From contig NZ_AP019807.1 in NCBI RefSeq assembly GCF_007183175.1, positions 3,964,001-4,028,000 on the forward strand: a stretch of 64,000 nucleotides of DNA. The letters are read 5' to 3'. A model generated the notes under the pieces. The model did no database searches and was not told where the DNA came from. It saw only the letters and a program-made list of their open reading frames with translations. Of the stretch, positions 43,168-52,486 are shown in pieces (the stretch's first letter is position 1; the number at the start of each line of letters is the position of its first letter). Source of the DNA: Microbulbifer sp. GL-2. GTDB taxonomy: Bacteria; Pseudomonadota; Gammaproteobacteria; Pseudomonadales; Cellvibrionaceae. The position numbers and the translations under genes were made by a program.

Positions 43168-45144
43168 TCAGGTGATCACCAAAAAGCTTGCGTGTGCCAT
43201 TTTATTGTGTTCTACAATCCGGATTATGTCTCCAAAGTCTGCTCCAATCAGCTCCTGGCAAGTTATAAGAAATTCATTCAGTGCGCTTGGTGTACCCTCA
43301 AGAAACATTTCAAGGTGGTCATTATTAGTATGTCTTGCCCACCCTGAGATGCCAAATTTTGCTGCACTTTTCTGGACTCTATCGGTAATATCTGAGGATA
43401 TTGTGTCATCATCTAATTTAACTTGGATAGATTTTTGAATGGTATTAGGCTTATCCAGATCTTTAAATATAGAATCCAGTAAAGCGCCAGCCACATCCCG
43501 TCCAATGCCAATATTCGGATAATGGTGCCATGCCAGAAATGGCTTGTATGTGACATCACTTATCGCCCATTTTTGCTCGTCAGGAGATATTGAGATATCT
43601 TCTGCAATAAGGGTTACCCCTGCAAGATATGGGTTAAATAGCTCTGAGATGACCTTTCCAGCGATTTCACAAAACTTATGATGTGTATCTTTGGTGGACT
43701 CCCGCCACTTATGATTAACGCCAAACTCGGTGCTTAACTTATAGTCTTCGTGAATGCTTTGAAGTACAGATACCACCTCATTGTCAATTAATGCCAGCCT
43801 GTAGATCTTAGTGTTTTCATCGATCTCAGTATTTTTAGAGTAGGGGATGTTTTTATATTTCAGGAAACTTGAAAGAAAACTCTTATCATTACAAATTATG
43901 CGTGACACCAATGATGTACTCTCTGGCATACATCCCAGAAACAGATGTGACTGCTGATTGGATTTGGCAACAAATACATTCTCATCAACATCCTCAATTT
44001 CAATCCCTTTTCTCAAGGCGGCTTGCTTGATAAATTTAATTGAATTTCCGAGTCCTCTCAGTGATTTATGATCATTAATAGTATATGAATAAGAAGGGGC
44101 TGGGTTGTAACTGCTCTTTTTTGTCTTGGAGGTCGCGGATGGATGCTTCAAAACATATTCGAGTAATGCTTTAGGGGTGTTGATTTGGGCACCATACCCT
44201 GGGAATGTTGGAGAAGATATGTCCGGATTGGAGTTAACTTCGAGGACAACAGGTCCACCACCATCCTTTTCTCCACTAACAATTAAATCAACACCCGCCT
44301 GTACTATCCCTGGGAATGTGGCGGCAGCCCTTTCAGCTACCTGAAGAGCTGCGTTGTCCACATGCTCAATAAAATTGACTATCTCCCCCCCAACCGTTGC
44401 AACGCTTGCCAGCCAGACTCTCTCATTGCTGTCAGGAACATAGTCTAATGTTATTCCTTGTCGTTCAATCAAATCATATCGATTAATGGGGTCATGAACC
44501 AAATTTGGGTTAAGCTTTCTTCGTGCATTTTTCTTTTCAATCAATTGCCTGATATTATCGACCCCATCACCAACCACATTTGCAGGAATCCTGACAAATG
44601 CCGTGACGGCCTTGCCACCGATCACCCAAACCCTCAAGTCATAACCATCTATACTTCTCTCAACGATAACCTCTTTACTGTAAGATGCTGCAAATTCCCA
44701 GCCCTTAATGAACTCTTCTTTTGTGGATATACCGGTGGTGACCCCCCTGGCCATGGAGGCGTTATTTGGCTTGATGGCAACTTTACCCCCAAGATTCTTG
44801 AAGTAAGCTAGTGCTTTCTTCAAGTCTTTGAAAGCCTCCCCCTCGGGAACTGGCACATCATTTTCGATCAGCATCTTCTTTGCAATATTTTTGATTCTTG
44901 CGCAGTAGCTATGAACGCAAGAACTTGAAGGAGAATTACTAAGAAATGGGATTCGCTTATCCCCACTTATGATTTCATATATGGATTTTTTATGGGACTT
45001 GAAGGTGCATCCCAGCCTCTCGGCTTCTTTAGTGATAATCGGTAGGCTGAGATCTCTCCCTTTGATATCTAACAGGGGAGAATTTGAATAATCATTTTCC
45101 TTATTAAGAATGCCGCTTAAATCAAACTGATGCTCATTTAACAT
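43168..45144 (-). CDS. ATP-grasp ligase with a pseudo-ATP-grasp repeat and an acylphosphatase-like domain
   Basis: A 658-residue cytoplasmic protein. The N-terminal half (about 30-330) is an ATP-grasp ligase of the cyanophycin synthetase/GshAB type: GGKVAIKPNNASMARGVTTG, EVIVERSIDGYDLRVWVIGG, VVGDGVDNIRQLI, the ITLDYVPDSNERVWL segment and the Mg site VVLEVNSNPDISSP. Residues ~350-565 look like a worn second copy without those motifs. The C-terminus (about 575-658) resembles acylphosphatase (KFGISGWARHTNNDHLEMFL), but the catalytic Arg and Asn positions are changed (GWVRN is GWARH). It follows the EctB paralogue by 66 bases on the same strand. An amino-acid ligase acting on diaminobutyrate is a plausible guess; no product is known. 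Confidence 0.8.
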   Translation of the reverse strand: MLNEHQFDLSGILNKENDYSNSPLLDIKGRDLSLPIITKEAERLGCTFKSHKKSIYEIISGDKRIPFLSNSPSSSCVHSYCARIKNIAKKMLIENDVPVPEGEAFKDLKKALAYFKNLGGKVAIKPNNASMARGVTTGISTKEEFIKGWEFAASYSKEVIVERSIDGYDLRVWVIGGKAVTAFVRIPANVVGDGVDNIRQLIEKKNARRKLNPNLVHDPINRYDLIERQGITLDYVPDSNERVWLASVATVGGEIVNFIEHVDNAALQVAERAAATFPGIVQAGVDLIVSGEKDGGGPVVLEVNSNPDISSPTFPGYGAQINTPKALLEYVLKHPSATSKTKKSSYNPAPSYSYTINDHKSLRGLGNSIKFIKQAALRKGIEIEDVDENVFVAKSNQQSHLFLGCMPESTSLVSRIICNDKSFLSSFLKYKNIPYSKNTEIDENTKIYRLALIDNEVVSVLQSIHEDYKLSTEFGVNHKWRESTKDTHHKFCEIAGKVISELFNPYLAGVTLIAEDISISPDEQKWAISDVTYKPFLAWHHYPNIGIGRDVAGALLDSIFKDLDKPNTIQKSIQVKLDDDTISSDITDRVQKSAAKFGISGWARHTNNDHLEMFLEGTPSALNEFLITCQELIGADFGDIIRIVEHNKMAHASFLVIT

Positions 45145-45210
45145 AACTTAATACATCCATGTATATTTAGTTTTTCGGAAGCTTAAAAAAATTTTTTATG
45201 TCTACCTATA

Positions 45211-46512
45211 TTAGGTGCGACATGAATCGAGATGGCCTCCTATATCCATTGGGACCTTTTCGCCTGCAAGTGCATCGTTGAATGCTGATTCAATAATATC
45301 AAGACCCCGCTGAAGATTCTTCTCGCTAATGGTTAGCGGACATAGTAGCTTCAGAACCTGGCTGTCAGCGCCGCTGGTTTCAATAATCAATTCATGCTCA
45401 AATGCATACTTGGCGATTTTTTTAGCAAGGTTGCCTGTTACGCAGTCAATCCCTTGAAACATCGTGCGGCCTTTCCTGGTAAATATTCCATTGCCAACTT
45501 GACTGATAATATTTTCGAGGCGCATGGTAATGTAGTTACCTTTGTGCCTTATCTCTTTTGAAAATCTCGTATTTGACCAATAGTGATCGATTGCTGCTTG
45601 TGCGGTAATAAAAGCCAGGTTGTTACCGCGGAAGGTGCCATTGTGTTCGCCGGGTTTCCATTGGTCCAACCCAGGTTTCATCAATACCAACGCAATTGGT
45701 AACCCGTATCCACCTAGGGACTTTGACAGGGTGATAATATCTGGTTCAATTCCGGCCTCCTCAAAGCTGAAGAAATCACCTGTGCGGCCACAGCCAGCCT
45801 GGATGTCATCAACAATCAGCAATAACCCATGCTTTTTGCAAATGGCCTGGAGATTCCTTAACCATTGTGCGCTGGCTGTATTGATGCCGCCTTCGCCTTG
45901 AATTGTCTCAACAATAACAGCAGCCGGGGAATCGATACCGCTGCTCGAATCTGACAGCACCTTATCCAGGTACTCTGTAGTATCGATTTCTTCCCCCAGA
46001 TAGCCATCGTAGGGCATACGGTGAGTACCACTCAGGCCGATTCCAGCTGCAAGCCTGTGATGCGAGTTACCTGTTGCAGCCAGTGAACCAAGGCTTACAC
46101 CATGAAATCCGTTAGTAAATGTAATGATCGACTGTTGCCCAGTAACTTTTCGGGCAATTTTCATCGCGGCTTCTACTGCATTCGTACCTGTAGGTCCGGT
46201 GAATTGAATCACATATTCCATATTTCTGGGTTTAAGGATTCTTTCATTAAAGGCTTGAAGGAACTCACCTTTGGCTTTAGTGTGTAAATCCAGGCCATGA
46301 GTAATACCATCAGCCTGAATGTAATTCAGCAAAGCCTCTTTGAAAATGGTGTTGTTATGTCCATAGTTTAGAGCGCCAGCGCCGGACAGGAAATCCAAAT
46401 ACTGGTTGCCTGCCTGGTCCCAAATGAACTCACCTTTTGCGTGACAGAACACTCTAGGGAAGGATCGTGCATAGCTTTGCACTGCCGATTCAACCTCATC
46501 GAAAATCTTCAT
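45211..46512 (-). CDS. Diaminobutyrate--2-oxoglutarate aminotransferase (EctB-type), stand-alone
   Basis: A 433-residue class-III PLP aminotransferase close in sequence to the EctB half of the ectAB gene at 59450. Key sites: GPTGTNAVEAAMKIAR, LIVDDIQAGCGRTG (PLP Asp) and the PLP-Lys in ITLSKSLGGYGLP. It should make L-2,4-diaminobutyrate from aspartate semialdehyde and glutamate. No ectA or ectC accompanies it; instead the ATP-grasp gene lies downstream. That suggests a diaminobutyrate use other than ectoine. Confidence 0.93.
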   Translation of the reverse strand: MKIFDEVESAVQSYARSFPRVFCHAKGEFIWDQAGNQYLDFLSGAGALNYGHNNTIFKEALLNYIQADGITHGLDLHTKAKGEFLQAFNERILKPRNMEYVIQFTGPTGTNAVEAAMKIARKVTGQQSIITFTNGFHGVSLGSLAATGNSHHRLAAGIGLSGTHRMPYDGYLGEEIDTTEYLDKVLSDSSSGIDSPAAVIVETIQGEGGINTASAQWLRNLQAICKKHGLLLIVDDIQAGCGRTGDFFSFEEAGIEPDIITLSKSLGGYGLPIALVLMKPGLDQWKPGEHNGTFRGNNLAFITAQAAIDHYWSNTRFSKEIRHKGNYITMRLENIISQVGNGIFTRKGRTMFQGIDCVTGNLAKKIAKYAFEHELIIETSGADSQVLKLLCPLTISEKNLQRGLDIIESAFNDALAGEKVPMDIGGHLDSCRT

Positions 46513-46964
46513 CCGTTACTCTTAATGAAGTCTGGCTATTTACATGAGTGTAGTGGTTACCTAAATGTGTATACCTATATAGGCTGTGAGATTGCCATCT
46601 TATACAACGCTGATTGACGCTTTAAATTTTTAACGTGCGTGATATTTTACTTTACAGTGCGGCGGTATCCGTGAGGCGGAACTCAATGTGGTTTGAATAT
46701 ATCCAAATGTGTTTTTTCTCTAATCTTTATCACATATACAATATAGTCGGGCTTGTTGAAAATATTTAAAATCAAGCTATAAGCACTGCACAAAAAAACA
46801 TGCCGCACCTACCCAGTTATCAGATAAGGCTAGCCGTATTCTGGCGGATTTAATGTCTACCGGTAAAGCTACTTCGCTTATAAAATCTATTATCCTCAAA
46901 AAATCCTAAATATCGATCTCTTTCGTCCTTATCAAGTATGCCCGAAAGGGCGGAGATAGATTTA
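46513..46964. other. 452-base divergent promoter region (EctB paralogue and BCCT 2)
   Basis: AT-rich and non-coding. It must hold the promoters for both divergent genes. A short palindrome CCTATATAGG (46575-46584) recalls CCTATATTAGG at the 3' end of the aminotransferase gene (45205-45215); whether this is a regulator site is unclear. Confidence 0.45.
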
Positions 46965-48626
46965 TTGAATAGAATACCAAACGATCATATCGACAAACCT
47001 ATCTTCTGGGGTTCACTTGTATTGTTGCTGGTGACAACAGTGCCTTTGCTTCTTTTTCCTGAAGCCGGCTCTGCTTGGTTGCTGGCAGTAAAAGACCTGG
47101 TAACAGAGAAGCTAGGTGTCTTTTATCTACTGCTGGGGCTTGGTGCGATGCTGTTTGTGCTTTATATCGCGTTTAGTGATATAGGGCGGATAAAACTAGG
47201 GAGCCGACATGAAAGGCCTGAATTTTCCACAGTATCCTGGGCGGCCATGTTGTTCTGCTCTGGTATTGGTGCATCCATACTCTATTGGTCAATGGTTGAA
47301 TGGGTGTATTGTTACCAACAGCCGCCATTCCAAGTTGAGGCAAATACGCCAGAAGCCGCACGCTGGGCAGTCGCATACGGCATATTTCACTGGGGCCCGT
47401 TGGCTTGGTCTATCTACTTAATCCCCGCACTCCCCATCGCCTATTACTACTATGTGCGTAAGCGCAAAGTGCTGAAGTTCAGCCAGGCCCTTGTACCTGT
47501 ATTGGGTGCAAGAAAGGCTAATGGCGTAGTTGGCAAGTTGGTGGATATCTCTTTGGTGTTTGGCATGTTGGGTGGCGCCGCCACCAGATTGGGAATTGCT
47601 GCACCACTAATCACCCAGGGTTTCCACGAAATCTTTGGACTGCCGACAGGACTGATGACCCAAGTAGCTGTGCTCACACTCTGTGCGCTGCTGTTTTGTT
47701 ACAGTGCTATTGCCGGGTTGAGGCGCGGCATCAGCGCTTTATCCAATCTTACGATTGGGCTTGCACTGGCGATGTTGTTTTTTGTGTGTGTTGCTGGACC
47801 AACCCTGTTTATGATCAATAGTGGACTGGATGCTTTGGGCAGGGTCCTTCACAATTTCCTGCAAATGGCCACCTGGACTGAGTCTTTCTCTCACTTTCAG
47901 CAGTTCCCCGATACCCGTTTCCCCCAGGAGTGGACAATTTTCTATTGGGCCTGGTGGCTGGTATTTGCACCCAGTATAGGGCTTTTTATTGCGCGCATAT
48001 CACGCGGCAGGACGATTAGGGCGATGATTGCCGGTGCAATATTCTACGGTTCTCTCGGATGTTTTTTATTTTTTATGATTCTCGGTAACTACGGTGTTTA
48101 CCTACACTTCTCAGGTGAACTGGATCTGGTACAAACACTTAACCGGCAAGGTGCTAATGTTACGATTTTCGCTATATTGAACACTTTGCCGGCTAATAAA
48201 CTGGTTATGCTGGTGTACACAGTAATTGCTTTGATCTTCACTGCCATTACCTTTGATTCAATTTCTCACATTCTGGCCGCAGTTGCACAAACAAAAGTGG
48301 ATGGAGAACCTTTACGTTGGAATCGTATCTTTTGGGCATTTGCTCTGGCTGTAATGCCTGTCACCCTTATGTTTCTCGGTGGATTGGAGGCACTACAGGC
48401 AGCGAGCATTATTGCCGGTGTTCCTTTATTACTAATTGCCCCCTTACTATGTATCTCAATGGTTAAGGTTGCGCGACATGATCTGTGTTCTTATCCACTT
48501 CTGGTGGAGAAGGAAATAGTTCTGGAAGAAGTATCAGCCGAGGACCCTTGGAGTACAAGCAAGGCTGAGCCTGCGCTAGAAAAGGTAGAAGAGGTCGGCA
48601 GGGATAGGGGAAAGGAGACTTCTTAG
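46965..48626 (+). CDS. BCCT family transporter, paralogue 2
   Basis: A 553-residue BCCT carrier with the same landmarks as paralogue 1 (WWLVFAPSIGLFIARISRGR). It is divergent from the EctB paralogue. The TTG start at 46965, preceded by GGAG, aligns with the TTG start of paralogue 1; the ATG at 46938 has no ribosome site. Paralogues 1 and 2 bracket the aminotransferase/ATP-grasp pair, which implies that the cassette duplicated a carrier and that both may import or recapture its product or precursor. Confidence 0.92.
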   Translation: MNRIPNDHIDKPIFWGSLVLLLVTTVPLLLFPEAGSAWLLAVKDLVTEKLGVFYLLLGLGAMLFVLYIAFSDIGRIKLGSRHERPEFSTVSWAAMLFCSGIGASILYWSMVEWVYCYQQPPFQVEANTPEAARWAVAYGIFHWGPLAWSIYLIPALPIAYYYYVRKRKVLKFSQALVPVLGARKANGVVGKLVDISLVFGMLGGAATRLGIAAPLITQGFHEIFGLPTGLMTQVAVLTLCALLFCYSAIAGLRRGISALSNLTIGLALAMLFFVCVAGPTLFMINSGLDALGRVLHNFLQMATWTESFSHFQQFPDTRFPQEWTIFYWAWWLVFAPSIGLFIARISRGRTIRAMIAGAIFYGSLGCFLFFMILGNYGVYLHFSGELDLVQTLNRQGANVTIFAILNTLPANKLVMLVYTVIALIFTAITFDSISHILAAVAQTKVDGEPLRWNRIFWAFALAVMPVTLMFLGGLEALQAASIIAGVPLLLIAPLLCISMVKVARHDLCSYPLLVEKEIVLEEVSAEDPWSTSKAEPALEKVEEVGRDRGKETS

Positions 48627-48646
48627 CGGCAGGTTTGTAAGAATTC

Positions 48647-48675
48647 AGTACCGGAGCCCGTTGGGCCCCGGTACT
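48647..48675. terminator. Terminator-like hairpin between BCCT 2 and the TorF-type porin
   Basis: AGTACCGG-A-GCCC-GTT-GGGC-C-CCGGTACT: 12 paired bases with one mismatch and a three-base loop, between convergent genes, 11 bases from the porin stop. Confidence 0.75.
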
Positions 48676-48685
48676 CAACTTTGCC

Positions 48686-49402
48686 TTATAGGCTGAAGGT
48701 ACGAGCAACGGAAAAGACAATACGCTCGTCTGCGGTATCCCAATCGAGGTTGGTGTTTTCCGCAGCGATATTGAAGTCAAAACCATTCCAGGAGGTCATG
48801 TATTCAACACGATAGTGATTGTAGGCGTCGTTATTGCCCCAAGCCCACTTGTCTTCATCGGTTGAAGTGGAGCGATCAACGCTCAGGCGCAGGTCGTGGC
48901 CTTCAGCCAGTTCAAAAGTATGGGCCAACATCATAATGTAGTGACCGCCACCCTGCCCAAAGTAATCCCAGCTATACCAACCGTTCGCTTCAGATGTACC
49001 CAGGGAAGAACTGTAGCCTAGTTTGGCGTAGGCCTCTGGATAGTTGTAGTCATTAGATACATCATCATCGCCGTGATAGGTGTAGTAAGCAGCGCCAAGG
49101 TCCAGACTCACTTTGTCGTTAAGCTGCAAGAACTTACCACCATAGAAGTCCAGCTCGAGATTGACGTCATCACCTGCAAAATCCACATTGGAAGCCCAGG
49201 TGCCGATGTACCATCCGTTATCGAAACCGTAATCCAGGCTGGCCTGCAATGCGGGATCATTTTGGGTCTGGCTGACACCGTTGAAGGTGTAGTCAGTGGT
49301 CAGGTTAACGGTGGAAGACAGTTCGGCCAGGGACTGCTGTGAAAGTACCAGCAAAGAGGCGCAAGTCAGGGCAGAGAGTTTCAAGTTCAGTTTCATTGTC
49401 AT
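48686..49402 (-). CDS. TorF family putative porin
   Basis: A 238-residue outer-membrane beta-barrel protein. Signal peptide (MTMKLNLKLS...LA, cleaved near residue 26), then LSSTVNLTTDYTFNGVSQTQ, the hallmark of the TIGR02001/TorF group, and a C-terminal Phe-rich strand (RIVFSVARTFSL). It follows the short BCCT gene by 57 bases, so it may be the outer-membrane entry route for choline or betaine (inference). Confidence 0.88.
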   Translation of the reverse strand: MTMKLNLKLSALTCASLLVLSQQSLAELSSTVNLTTDYTFNGVSQTQNDPALQASLDYGFDNGWYIGTWASNVDFAGDDVNLELDFYGGKFLQLNDKVSLDLGAAYYTYHGDDDVSNDYNYPEAYAKLGYSSSLGTSEANGWYSWDYFGQGGGHYIMMLAHTFELAEGHDLRLSVDRSTSTDEDKWAWGNNDAYNHYRVEYMTSWNGFDFNIAAENTNLDWDTADERIVFSVARTFSL

Positions 49403-49459
49403 TATCCATTTACTAATTCATTTGCCCCACCCAAAGGTGGGTGGAGCCAGCAGGCTGGC

Positions 49460-50677
49460 TTAGCTCGCTAATTCGATCTTGTTGAAATCAATTTTATTTT
49501 CTTCAGGTGAGGAGTTGATGGCTGCAACCGCCGTGAAACGCTTCACCAGGATGTAACCCAGGCAACAGAAGAAGATGCCAATCACCAGTGCGCCGATCCA
49601 TTGAATTTGCAGGAAGTCCAGCTTGAACAGCAGGGTGAGCAAGCTCATTGCGGCCAGGTTAAGTACGAAGTATTTCCACTTACCCAGGCGCGCGACAGTC
49701 ATGCCCAGGTTGTCGGTGTACAGGCGGATCAGGGAGTCCAGCGAGTTGATCACGAAGGTGATGCCGACAATCACCATGGCCAGGTTGTAAAAGCCGCTGG
49801 TATCCAGGCCCTGGCTGGAGTAGTAGTAGAGCACGGTAAACCAGAGCGCGATGGGGATAGAGGGGAACACCAGCATCGCCGCCAGTACCTGGTATGTGCG
49901 CAGGCCACCCACAAAACGGGAGGTGAACTGGCCGATCATGATGCTCCAGGCAAACCACCAGAACAGGTAGAACTCGTGGTAATCATTTAGGGGCAGTACA
50001 AACTGGTGGATATTACCGAAGTAGCCGCCGAGTAGAGCAAAGGTGGAAGCGAAATCGCCGACATTGCCGTTTTCACCGGTAAAGGCACCCACCCACATCA
50101 GCGCGATCAGGCCGATAAACAGCCAGGTGGTTGCCAGGCTCAGGAAACGCACATAGCGCAGGTTGGTGGATGAGTAAACCGCAGCGGCAATCACTGCGAA
50201 AACGATCAGGTAGAAGGTGCCAACAATCGTTTCACCATCACCTACTTGAGGCAGGTACCAGGGCAGGTTGCTGAGTAGCAAGTAGGCGGTAAAGGCACAA
50301 GTACCGATAATCACCACGTTATTGATCAGCTTTACCAGGCCGATTTCAAAGAATTTGACTTTGGGCTCAATAATGCAGAAGTAAAAACAGGTGAGGAAGT
50401 AGAAGCCCCAGATCAGGAAGGCCCAAAAGCCGAACTCAATGGCCAGTGGATTGGTAAAACCGTATTCCGGGCTCTTGGCCAAATCTGCGTAGCCGCTAAA
50501 CTCGGTCAAGGGGAACATGATCAAGCCTACATCGAGGCCGGAAGTAAAAAGAATTGCTATGAAAGTGAAAGTTTTAACCGGGGTAACCCCGACCAACTTC
50601 ACATTTCCCCATCGAATCATTACGAAAATTATTGCCGTAAAAGTAAACAACAATCCCGCAGAAAGCCAGGCTGTCAT
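49460..50677 (-). CDS. Short BCCT-superfamily carrier in the choline operon
   Basis: A 405-residue membrane protein with about ten helices. The segment WWFAWSIMIGQFTSRFVGG aligns with the BCCT signature, although the protein is ~100 residues shorter than usual carriers and its N-terminal helices start late. It lies downstream of betB-betA, so choline is the likely substrate (inference). A large hairpin in the gap before it (50702-50795) may set its expression relative to betA. Confidence 0.82.
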   Translation of the reverse strand: MTAWLSAGLLFTFTAIIFVMIRWGNVKLVGVTPVKTFTFIAILFTSGLDVGLIMFPLTEFSGYADLAKSPEYGFTNPLAIEFGFWAFLIWGFYFLTCFYFCIIEPKVKFFEIGLVKLINNVVIIGTCAFTAYLLLSNLPWYLPQVGDGETIVGTFYLIVFAVIAAAVYSSTNLRYVRFLSLATTWLFIGLIALMWVGAFTGENGNVGDFASTFALLGGYFGNIHQFVLPLNDYHEFYLFWWFAWSIMIGQFTSRFVGGLRTYQVLAAMLVFPSIPIALWFTVLYYYSSQGLDTSGFYNLAMVIVGITFVINSLDSLIRLYTDNLGMTVARLGKWKYFVLNLAAMSLLTLLFKLDFLQIQWIGALVIGIFFCCLGYILVKRFTAVAAINSSPEENKIDFNKIELAS

Positions 50678-50701
50678 GCTGTGTCTCCAGCTGGTTATTG
50701 G

Positions 50702-50795
50702 TATACCGGCGCCCCCAATAGGCAGAGCTGCGCGAGATTTGACTATCCCCGTCGCAGCGGAAGGGGACAGTCAAATCTCTGACAAAGCGCCGGTG
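50702..50795 (-). promoter_or_regulatory. Nested long hairpin between betA and the carrier gene
   Basis: Inner stem GAGATTTGACT/AGTCAAATCTC (50734-50744 with 50769-50779), continued by CCCC/GGGG after two mismatches. An outer stem pairs TACCGGCGC with GCGCCGGTG. It fills most of the 123-base gap. No T run, so it is more likely an mRNA-stabilising or attenuating element than a terminator. Confidence 0.7.
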
Positions 50796-50800
50796 TTAGG

Positions 50801-52474
50801 TCAGCTCACTGACCGCACTGGGCGGCCTGGTCGCTGGGTGCTGGTGGCTACGTTGGCCACCGGTGCCTCGGAGGGTGCCAATACGGGGCGCCCTAAAATC
50901 AGGTCAGCAGCCCGCTCCGCCACCATAATGGTGGGCGCATTCAGGTTGCCGTTGGGAATGGTTGGAAAAATGGAGGAATCTACAACTCTCAAACCCTGTA
51001 AACCGTGTACACGGGTTTGCGGGTCTACCACTGCCATTGGATCAGTGCCCATCTTACAAGAACAGGATGGGTGGTAAGCACTCTCGACGGATTCCCGTAC
51101 GAAAGCGTCAATTTGTTCATCAGTCTGGATATCGCTGCCGGGCTGGATTTCATCGCCTCGATATTCGTCGAAAGCCGGCTGATTGATAATCTCGCGAGTC
51201 AGTCGCACACAAGCGCGGAAGCCCTCAATATCCTCTTTCTCCTGCAAATAATTAAACAGGATGGAAGGGGGTTGTTTGGGATCACTGCTCACCACTTTGA
51301 CCCTGCCGCGACTCTTGGGCTTGTTGTGCCCGATATGCACCTGGAAGCCGTGGCCATCGAAAGCTTCACGGCCGTCATAGCGCATGGCTGCTGGCAGGAA
51401 GTGATATTGCAGGTCCGGCCACTCCACGTTTTCTTTGGAGCGAATGAAACCGCAGGACTCGAAATGGTTGGTGGCTCCGAGGCCATCTTTCTTCAGTATC
51501 CAACGAGCGCCGATCAGGAATTTATTCCAGGGGTCGAGCTTGCCATTCAGGGAAATCGGCTGGTTGCAGCGGAACTGGAAATAGAACTCCAGGTGGTCCT
51601 GCAAGTTTTGGCCGACGCCGGGGAGTTCGTGCTGGAGTTCGATACCGGCTTCCGCCAGTGTGTCGGGATCTCCAATTCCAGAGAGCTGAAGAAGGTGAGG
51701 GGAGCCGATGGGACCTGCGCTGAGGATGACTTCCTGCCGCGCCTTGAATTCCAGGATCTTTCCTTTGCGCTCAAGTTTGATTCCGACGGCCCGTTTACCT
51801 TCCAGAATCACCTTATGCACAGTGGCATGGGTCAATACCGTCAAATTGGGGCGCTGCATGGCCGGTTTAAGATAGGCGTTGGCGGTAGACCAGCGCTTCC
51901 CATCTTTTACCGTCATATGCATAGGGCCAAAGCCCTCTTGCTGTTCACCGTTGTAATCGGCAGTGTAGTCGTAGCCGGCTTCTTTACCGGCTTCGATAAA
52001 GGCTCCATAGAGAGGGTTGGCCATTTCGTTGCCGTTATTGACCCCCAGCGGACCTTCATCGCCCCGGTATTCATCACCGCCAAAAGCCCAAGTCTCGGAG
52101 CGCTTGAAGTAGGGCAGGCAGTGGGCGTAATCCCATCCTTTGGCACCGTGATCCGCCCACTCATCAAAGTCTTTTGCGTGCCCGCGTACATACACCATAC
52201 CGTTAATAGAGGAGGAGCCACCGAGCACCTTGCCCCTGGGGCAGTGCATGCTACGGTTGTCCAAGTGCGGCTCAGGCTCGGTCATAAACTGCCAGGCGTA
52301 CTTCTTGGTATTCATGGGGATGGACAGCGCGGTGGGCATCTGGATAAAGATGCTGCGGTCGCTACCGCCGGTCTCTACCAGGAGGACTTTCTTGTCTTCC
52401 TGGGCAGACAGGCGGTTAGCCAATACGCAGCCGGCAGAGCCGGCGCCGACGATGATGTAGTCAAACTCACTCAT
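50801..52474 (-). CDS. betA: Choline dehydrogenase
   Basis: A 557-residue GMC flavoenzyme that oxidises choline to betaine aldehyde at the inner membrane. FAD site YIIVGAGSAGCVLANRL (residues 5-21), GMC signature PRGKVLGGSSSINGMVYVRG and the C-terminal active-site His in YHPSCSCKMG. Full length. It is 12 bases after betB in a betB-betA-carrier-porin operon. Confidence 0.96.
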   Translation of the reverse strand: MSEFDYIIVGAGSAGCVLANRLSAQEDKKVLLVETGGSDRSIFIQMPTALSIPMNTKKYAWQFMTEPEPHLDNRSMHCPRGKVLGGSSSINGMVYVRGHAKDFDEWADHGAKGWDYAHCLPYFKRSETWAFGGDEYRGDEGPLGVNNGNEMANPLYGAFIEAGKEAGYDYTADYNGEQQEGFGPMHMTVKDGKRWSTANAYLKPAMQRPNLTVLTHATVHKVILEGKRAVGIKLERKGKILEFKARQEVILSAGPIGSPHLLQLSGIGDPDTLAEAGIELQHELPGVGQNLQDHLEFYFQFRCNQPISLNGKLDPWNKFLIGARWILKKDGLGATNHFESCGFIRSKENVEWPDLQYHFLPAAMRYDGREAFDGHGFQVHIGHNKPKSRGRVKVVSSDPKQPPSILFNYLQEKEDIEGFRACVRLTREIINQPAFDEYRGDEIQPGSDIQTDEQIDAFVRESVESAYHPSCSCKMGTDPMAVVDPQTRVHGLQGLRVVDSSIFPTIPNGNLNAPTIMVAERAADLILGRPVLAPSEAPVANVATSTQRPGRPVRSVS

Positions 52475-52486
52475 TCAGGATACCGC

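Noticed and set aside
45204..45216. ACCTATATTAGGT near the EctB paralogue stop, similar to CCTATATAGG at 46575
   Set aside because: Short, AT-rich and overlapping a stop codon; chance occurrence is likely, so it is only mentioned with the gap at 46513.
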